The position numbers and the translations under genes were made by a program. Below are positions 60,130-64,000 of a stretch of DNA of 64,000 bases, one piece after another. Every line of letters begins with the position of its first letter. Position 1 is the stretch's first letter. Location: the NCBI RefSeq assembly GCF_949296715.1, contig NZ_CASFQD010000025.1:62001-126000 (forward strand), in the 5' to 3' direction. Below the pieces are notes generated by a model. That model was not told the origin of the DNA. It searched no databases and saw nothing but the letters and a program-made list of their open reading frames with translations. This DNA is from an uncultured Alistipes sp. GTDB taxonomy: Bacteria; Bacteroidota; Bacteroidia; Bacteroidales; Rikenellaceae.

Positions 60130-63100
60130 CTATTTGGTCTTGATCTGGACCGTGACGGGTGCGAACTCGACACCGAAGTTGTTGGTGTAGGTCACCTTGA
60201 CTTCGATCGTCTGCGATACGGGCTTCAGGCTGCTGTCTTCACCCGTGTAGGTGATGACGCCGGTAGCTTCGTCGAATGCGAAGTTCACGTTGCTGAACGT
60301 CGTCTCGTACTTCACTTTACCGCCCAATGCCGTGGCGAGGTTTGCGTGCAGACCGCTCTCCGTCGATGCGTCGAAGACGTTGGTGTTGGTCTCCTTGCCG
60401 GCCTCGCCGCTCTGGTAGGTCGAGTTGAGCGTCAGCAGCTGGGCTACCTTGAACGATGCGCCCTGCGAAAGTTCGAACTCGTTGCCCTTGGTTGCTACCG
60501 TAATCTCCTTGTCGGCATACGGGCTGTCGATGGCCACGGTGAAGGTTACGCGCGAATCCTTGACCTCCTCATTGCTGTTGGTGAATACGAGGTAGGCGTC
60601 TACCTTGAGCTCCAGAGCGCCCCAGTCGTTCCAGATCAGCTTGTTGTCGGCGTCGATCTCCGGAACGGTCTGACCGTTCTCTGCCATCTCGTCGAGCTTG
60701 TCGCCCTGCAGCTCCTTGTTGATCTCGTAGACAACCTTCACGCCCGGGAGAGCCTGCTCGCCCTCGCCAACCTGATAGGTGTAGGCGTTGCCCAGCGGCT
60801 GTGCGACCACGTCGTAGCGCGAACCGTCTGCGTTGAATTCGGCGATGGCGTTGACGCGGCCGTCCGTTACGAAGAGCGGGTTGGGCGTCAGCTCGGCGCT
60901 AGCCTCCTTCAGCGTGATTTCGGCCGGGATGACGATCTCCAGACCACTCTTGTCAGCGAGCGTCAGGGTCGAACGGTAGGTCTTGAACTCGTACTCGGCG
61001 GGGAAGGTGACGTTGATGTTATTGCCTGCTACGGCGAGTTTGGCCTCGTCATCGCCCGTTGTGGCCGACATGGCGGCTACGACTCCGAGGAAGGTTTCCT
61101 TGCTGCCGAATGCCTCCTTGTAGTTGTCGTTCCAGAGAGCCTCGGCGAAGTTCTCGGCTACGGTGTAGGTCGACGTGCCGACATACATCACTTCCTTGCT
61201 GATTTCGTAGCTGATCTCCGGAGCACCGGACGCCGTTACGGGGATCGTGATCGTCGTCGTGGTCTTGTCGCTGTGTACAAACTTGGCGTATGCAATGTAC
61301 TCTCCGCCCTCGGCGAAGGTCATGCCGTAGAACGTCGGTGTGATACGCTGTACATCGTTTTCGGCCGTCGGGGTCGAGTTCATTACCAGCGTGACATAGG
61401 CTCCATCTACGATCTCACCTGCGTTATCGGCGATATAAGAAGCCCATTGGTTTGCGAGAGCAAATTTGTTGAAATCTTCGATGCTGCCCATTTGATAGGT
61501 GTAGGCGGGTTTCATCTCCTTGTAATGCTCAACCGTTACCTTCGGCTCCATATCTACGGGGTTACCCGTGTAGATCTTGCTGAGGGCCTTCGTGTGGTTC
61601 CATGCGATTGCGGTTTGCGGAACACTGGTCTCCACACCGTTGGATACGACCGTTACCTTGTGCTGGGCCTCGCCGATCTCCAGGGACTTTTCGCCGAGAG
61701 CTACCGTGAAGGTTACCTTGCTCGATGTAATGTTATCGCCGATCAGGTCGGTGTCGGTGGTCGGCAGGTTCGCTTCGTCGATCTGCACCGACTCGGCCGT
61801 TACCTTGTAACTCTTTTCGTTAGCGGAATTGATCGTGATCTTTTTGGCGTCGAATGCGCTGCGGCTGCTTTCCAGTACGCCTTCCCACATCTCCGACAGC
61901 GGCATGTACTTCTTGCCGTCGAAGTAGTAGACATCGAAGCCCTCGAGGAAGTTGACTACCGAGTAGTCGTTGTACTTGAGGCTGCTGCTGTACAGGCCGT
62001 TCGACAGGCCGGCAACGAGTTTTCCTTCGTCATCGACCTTGACGATCCGCAGGTTGTCGTTGATGCGTGCAGCCCATCCGGTGGGGTACAGGCCGAGGAA
62101 CGACGTGGTGTAGTCGATGCCCGTGTGCGTGGTCTGCTCATCCTCCGAGCCGGTCGTGACACCTGCGATCTTGATGTTCAGCGCGATGGCAAGCGTCTCG
62201 TCGTTGTCTGAACCGAACTTGTAGGCGGTCGTGGCCTTGACGGTGAACTCACCCTCGTTCTCCTCGCTTGCGGTGACGCTCTCCACCGTGAAGGCGGGGC
62301 TGTTCGTGCTGCTCATCGAAACCTTGCGCGTGATGATCGAAACGGTCGCCTTCTTCTTGTCCGCAATATTCTTGGCCAGCGAAGCGGGCGATACGCGGAA
62401 GGTCATCTCGAGCGTCTGGTTGCCGAGGTATTCCTTGCCGTCCTTACCGAAGTCGATGTAGGGCGCGGGCGTTACGGGGATGCGGTTCGAGGTCTCGCTC
62501 AGCGACGAGGGAACATAAACCAGCGACTGGATGCGGTTCTCCAGCGCAAACAGGCGCTCGCTGAACTCGTTCATGAGTTCGCTCATCTTTTTCTGGTTGC
62601 CGTCTACCAGAATCTGCAGCTCGTTGGCGTCAATCTGCGTCTGGTTGGCCTGGATAAAGGCGATCAGGGCGGCGGCGTAGTCGCTCTGCTCGTTCTCCAT
62701 CTCGGCAATAAGTTTGGCCAGCGTCTCGTTGTAGGTGGCATAGTCGTTCAGAGCGGCGTTGGTGATGTAGCCGTTGTTCGTCAGGTAGGCGGCGATGGCC
62801 TCGTTCAGGCTGTCGCCCAGCCAGGGCTCGCCATCGAGCATTTCGCTGATCTGCGACTCGATCAGCGTGTTGACATCGCTCTCGGTCAGAACCTCGATTC
62901 CCTCCAAGGCTTCGACGCGCTTGGCCAGCGCCTCGACATCGGCAGCCGAGCCCTCGAGTGCGGCGAGACGCTCTTTCAGCTCCTGAATGTCGCCCGAGAA
63001 ATCCACGGCGGGCAGCTCGCCGACCGTACCCTCGAGTGCCGTGAGCTTGTTGTTGATCTCCTCAAGCTCGGCCTTGTAGTCCTCCTGAATGCCCTCGATG

Positions 63101-63513
63101 AGCGCCTCCAGCTCGCTGACGGCACCCTTCGTGGCCAGTTCGTTGCGGAGCGTCTCCTCCGACGACTGGATTGCGCCGTCGACGTACTCCTTCAGCTCCT
63201 GCGACAGCTCGTTGAGCTTGGCCTGCACGTCGCCGATGGCCTCCAGCTTCTGATCGATCGAGGCGACGTCGGTCTTCACGCCATCGAGTTCGCTGCGCAG
63301 GGCGGCTACCTCCTCGTTCAGGGCGTCGAGACTCGGAATCGCGTTCCGGACGCTCTCGATCTGCTCGTCAAGGTCGGCAACCGTCACGTACAGCTCGTCG
63401 AGGCGGTTGTTGATTTTGTCGATGTCGTCGTCGTAATTCTTACAACCGACACCGGCAAGCATGATTCCCGAAAGAACCAATGCCAGGAAATTCCTTAATA
63501 AGTTGTGTTTCAT
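60130..63513 (-). CDS. Large coiled-coil lipoprotein with repeated beta domains
   Basis: A 1,127-residue lipoprotein. The signal ends MLAGVGC (Cys24) followed by KNYDDDIDKINNRLDELYVT. Residues about 25-320 are a long coiled coil, as in proteins annotated with a PL29-type N-terminal domain; the rest (about 350-1127) appears to be beta-rich Ig-like repeats. No lyase or hydrolase motif is visible, so a surface fibre, adhesin or structural role is the best guess. The acidic residues after Cys24 suggest surface export. A strong promoter (63615-63645) and a palindrome lie upstream, facing a divergent XRE regulator. The start at 63511-63513 was chosen for the signal; an upstream ATG adds 16 residues. 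Confidence 0.75.
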   Translation of the reverse strand: MKHNLLRNFLALVLSGIMLAGVGCKNYDDDIDKINNRLDELYVTVADLDEQIESVRNAIPSLDALNEEVAALRSELDGVKTDVASIDQKLEAIGDVQAKLNELSQELKEYVDGAIQSSEETLRNELATKGAVSELEALIEGIQEDYKAELEEINNKLTALEGTVGELPAVDFSGDIQELKERLAALEGSAADVEALAKRVEALEGIEVLTESDVNTLIESQISEMLDGEPWLGDSLNEAIAAYLTNNGYITNAALNDYATYNETLAKLIAEMENEQSDYAAALIAFIQANQTQIDANELQILVDGNQKKMSELMNEFSERLFALENRIQSLVYVPSSLSETSNRIPVTPAPYIDFGKDGKEYLGNQTLEMTFRVSPASLAKNIADKKKATVSIITRKVSMSSTNSPAFTVESVTASEENEGEFTVKATTAYKFGSDNDETLAIALNIKIAGVTTGSEDEQTTHTGIDYTTSFLGLYPTGWAARINDNLRIVKVDDEGKLVAGLSNGLYSSSLKYNDYSVVNFLEGFDVYYFDGKKYMPLSEMWEGVLESSRSAFDAKKITINSANEKSYKVTAESVQIDEANLPTTDTDLIGDNITSSKVTFTVALGEKSLEIGEAQHKVTVVSNGVETSVPQTAIAWNHTKALSKIYTGNPVDMEPKVTVEHYKEMKPAYTYQMGSIEDFNKFALANQWASYIADNAGEIVDGAYVTLVMNSTPTAENDVQRITPTFYGMTFAEGGEYIAYAKFVHSDKTTTTITIPVTASGAPEISYEISKEVMYVGTSTYTVAENFAEALWNDNYKEAFGSKETFLGVVAAMSATTGDDEAKLAVAGNNINVTFPAEYEFKTYRSTLTLADKSGLEIVIPAEITLKEASAELTPNPLFVTDGRVNAIAEFNADGSRYDVVAQPLGNAYTYQVGEGEQALPGVKVVYEINKELQGDKLDEMAENGQTVPEIDADNKLIWNDWGALELKVDAYLVFTNSNEEVKDSRVTFTVAIDSPYADKEITVATKGNEFELSQGASFKVAQLLTLNSTYQSGEAGKETNTNVFDASTESGLHANLATALGGKVKYETTFSNVNFAFDEATGVITYTGEDSSLKPVSQTIEVKVTYTNNFGVEFAPVTVQIKTK

Positions 63514-63590
63514 AGATAAATAATTTGGATGATAGAAGTGTTTGTATGCAGTTATTATCAATGTGTTAGCGCCTTGTCAGTTATTTGTTA

Positions 63591-63606
63591 GTATCATATA
63601 TGATAC
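63591..63606. promoter_or_regulatory. Perfect 16-bp palindrome, candidate operator
   Basis: GTATCATATATGATAC is its own complement. It begins about 9 bases after the minus-strand -7 of the lipoprotein gene, so it spans the start of that transcript, and lies 61 bases before the divergent XRE gene. Confidence 0.6.
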
Positions 63607-63614
63607 GCGCATTG

Positions 63615-63645
63615 CAAAGATATATATAAAAATTTGCGTAACAAA
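63615..63645 (-). promoter_or_regulatory. Promoter of the coiled-coil lipoprotein
   Basis: On the minus strand TTTG (63642-63645), 19 bases, TATCTTTG (63615-63622): a complete consensus promoter. The leader would be about 95 bases. Confidence 0.75.
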
Positions 63646-63667
63646 TTTTTTCGGCAATTTTTTTGAA

Positions 63668-63886
63668 ATGGGAATGGATTATCGTGAGGAGGTCGCGTAT
63701 ATCTCGCGGCGTATCAAAGAATTACGGCTGGAAAACAAATTGACTGTACAGGAACTTGCCTACCGTTGCGACATGGAACGGTCGAACCTGAGCCGCATCG
63801 AGGCCGGGCGGACGAATCTGACGCTGAAGACGCTTTGCGCGATCTGCAATGCCCTGAACGTCACCTTGCGCGACGTGATCCGTTGA
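63668..63886 (+). CDS. XRE-family helix-turn-helix regulator
   Basis: A 72-residue single-domain DNA-binding protein. The HTH_3 fold spans about residues 12-70: ISRRIKELRLENKLTVQELA, then YRCDMERSNLSRIEAGRTNL with recognition helix SNLSRIE, then LKTLCAICNALNVTLRDVIR. There is no sensor domain. Starts at 63668 (MGMDYR) and 63674 (MDYR) are both possible. It is divergent from the large lipoprotein gene, and the palindrome between them is a natural target, giving autoregulation or repression. Target assignment is inferred from position. Confidence 0.85.
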   Translation: MGMDYREEVAYISRRIKELRLENKLTVQELAYRCDMERSNLSRIEAGRTNLTLKTLCAICNALNVTLRDVIR

Positions 63887-63909
63887 CGTTCATACCTTAT
63901 ATATATTAT

Positions 63910-63951
63910 GAAAACGGTTTCCCGCCGGGACTCCGCCGGGAGACTGTTTGT
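63910..63951 (+). terminator. Probable terminator of the XRE gene
   Basis: CCCGCCGG and CCGCCGGG arms pair with one mismatch, extended by AAAC/GTTT outside. A near-consensus -7 (TATCTTTA, near 63971) follows for a gene beyond the window. Confidence 0.5.
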
Positions 63952-64000
63952 CGCTTTTCGGCAAAATTCGTATCTTTACCGAACGAATTGAAACTGCTTT

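Noticed and set aside
1..64000. Mobile elements or prophage
   Set aside because: I found no transposase, integrase, terminal inverted repeats or phage structural genes, and gene order looks chromosomal.

Overview
The window is a dense stretch (about 60% or more GC by eye) of a Bacteroidota chromosome. Evidence: TAnnTTTG-type -7 promoter elements, SusC/SusD proteins, lipoprotein-rich glycan machinery, Ser-type sulfatases, and lineage families such as DUF3467, DUF3108 and DUF4924. High GC plus this gene content suggests an Alistipes-like gut Rikenellaceae; the genus is an inference. I see no rRNA, integrase, transposase, phage or CRISPR. One tRNA is present.

Layout. 1-8.4 kb: housekeeping genes (cmk cut by the left edge, a LysE-type exporter, DUF3467, folC, lnt), a GH109-type lipoprotein, a membrane-anchored EEP-family phosphodiesterase and an orphan secreted protein. 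8.7-12.7 kb: tRNA-Thr(CGU), a CstA-type transporter, an orphan acidic protein and a lipoprotein sulfatase. 12.8-33.9 kb: an alpha-glucan region. It holds 4-alpha-glucanotransferase (GH77), a LytS/LytTR two-component pair read leftwards, then a same-strand run of sugar MFS transporter, SusC, SusD, SusE/F-like protein, BACON-GH13, two more GH13 lipoproteins and GH97. A leftward ROK sugar kinase follows. 35-51.4 kb: prenyl synthase, U32/TrhP-like protein, a 65-aa membrane protein, DHA2-type MFS, aminopeptidase P, a GTPase-motif-deficient EF-G paralog, PiT-PhoU phosphate transporter with DUF4924, GNAT, rpmH, murA, tdk and a second sulfatase. 51.5-64 kb: recG-DUF3108-coiled-coil operon (leftward), a frameshifted lipoprotein remnant, ispG-wbqC, a GH2-like protein lacking both catalytic glutamates, and a 1,127-aa coiled-coil lipoprotein divergent from a small XRE regulator.

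How it fits together: starch-type glucan would be bound and cut at the surface (SusCDE/F and GH13 lipoproteins), imported by SusC, trimmed by GH13 and GH97 enzymes in the periplasm, moved inward by the MFS carrier, and processed in the cytoplasm by GH77 and the ROK kinase. No SusR-type regulator is in the window. Instead three 10-bp direct repeats, spaced exactly 21 bp start to start, lie between the LytS gene and the sus-like run. They look like LytTR-domain sites, so I propose that this two-component system controls the locus. This is the most testable new idea here. A nine-C tract inside the susC signal-peptide codons adds a possible on/off switch.
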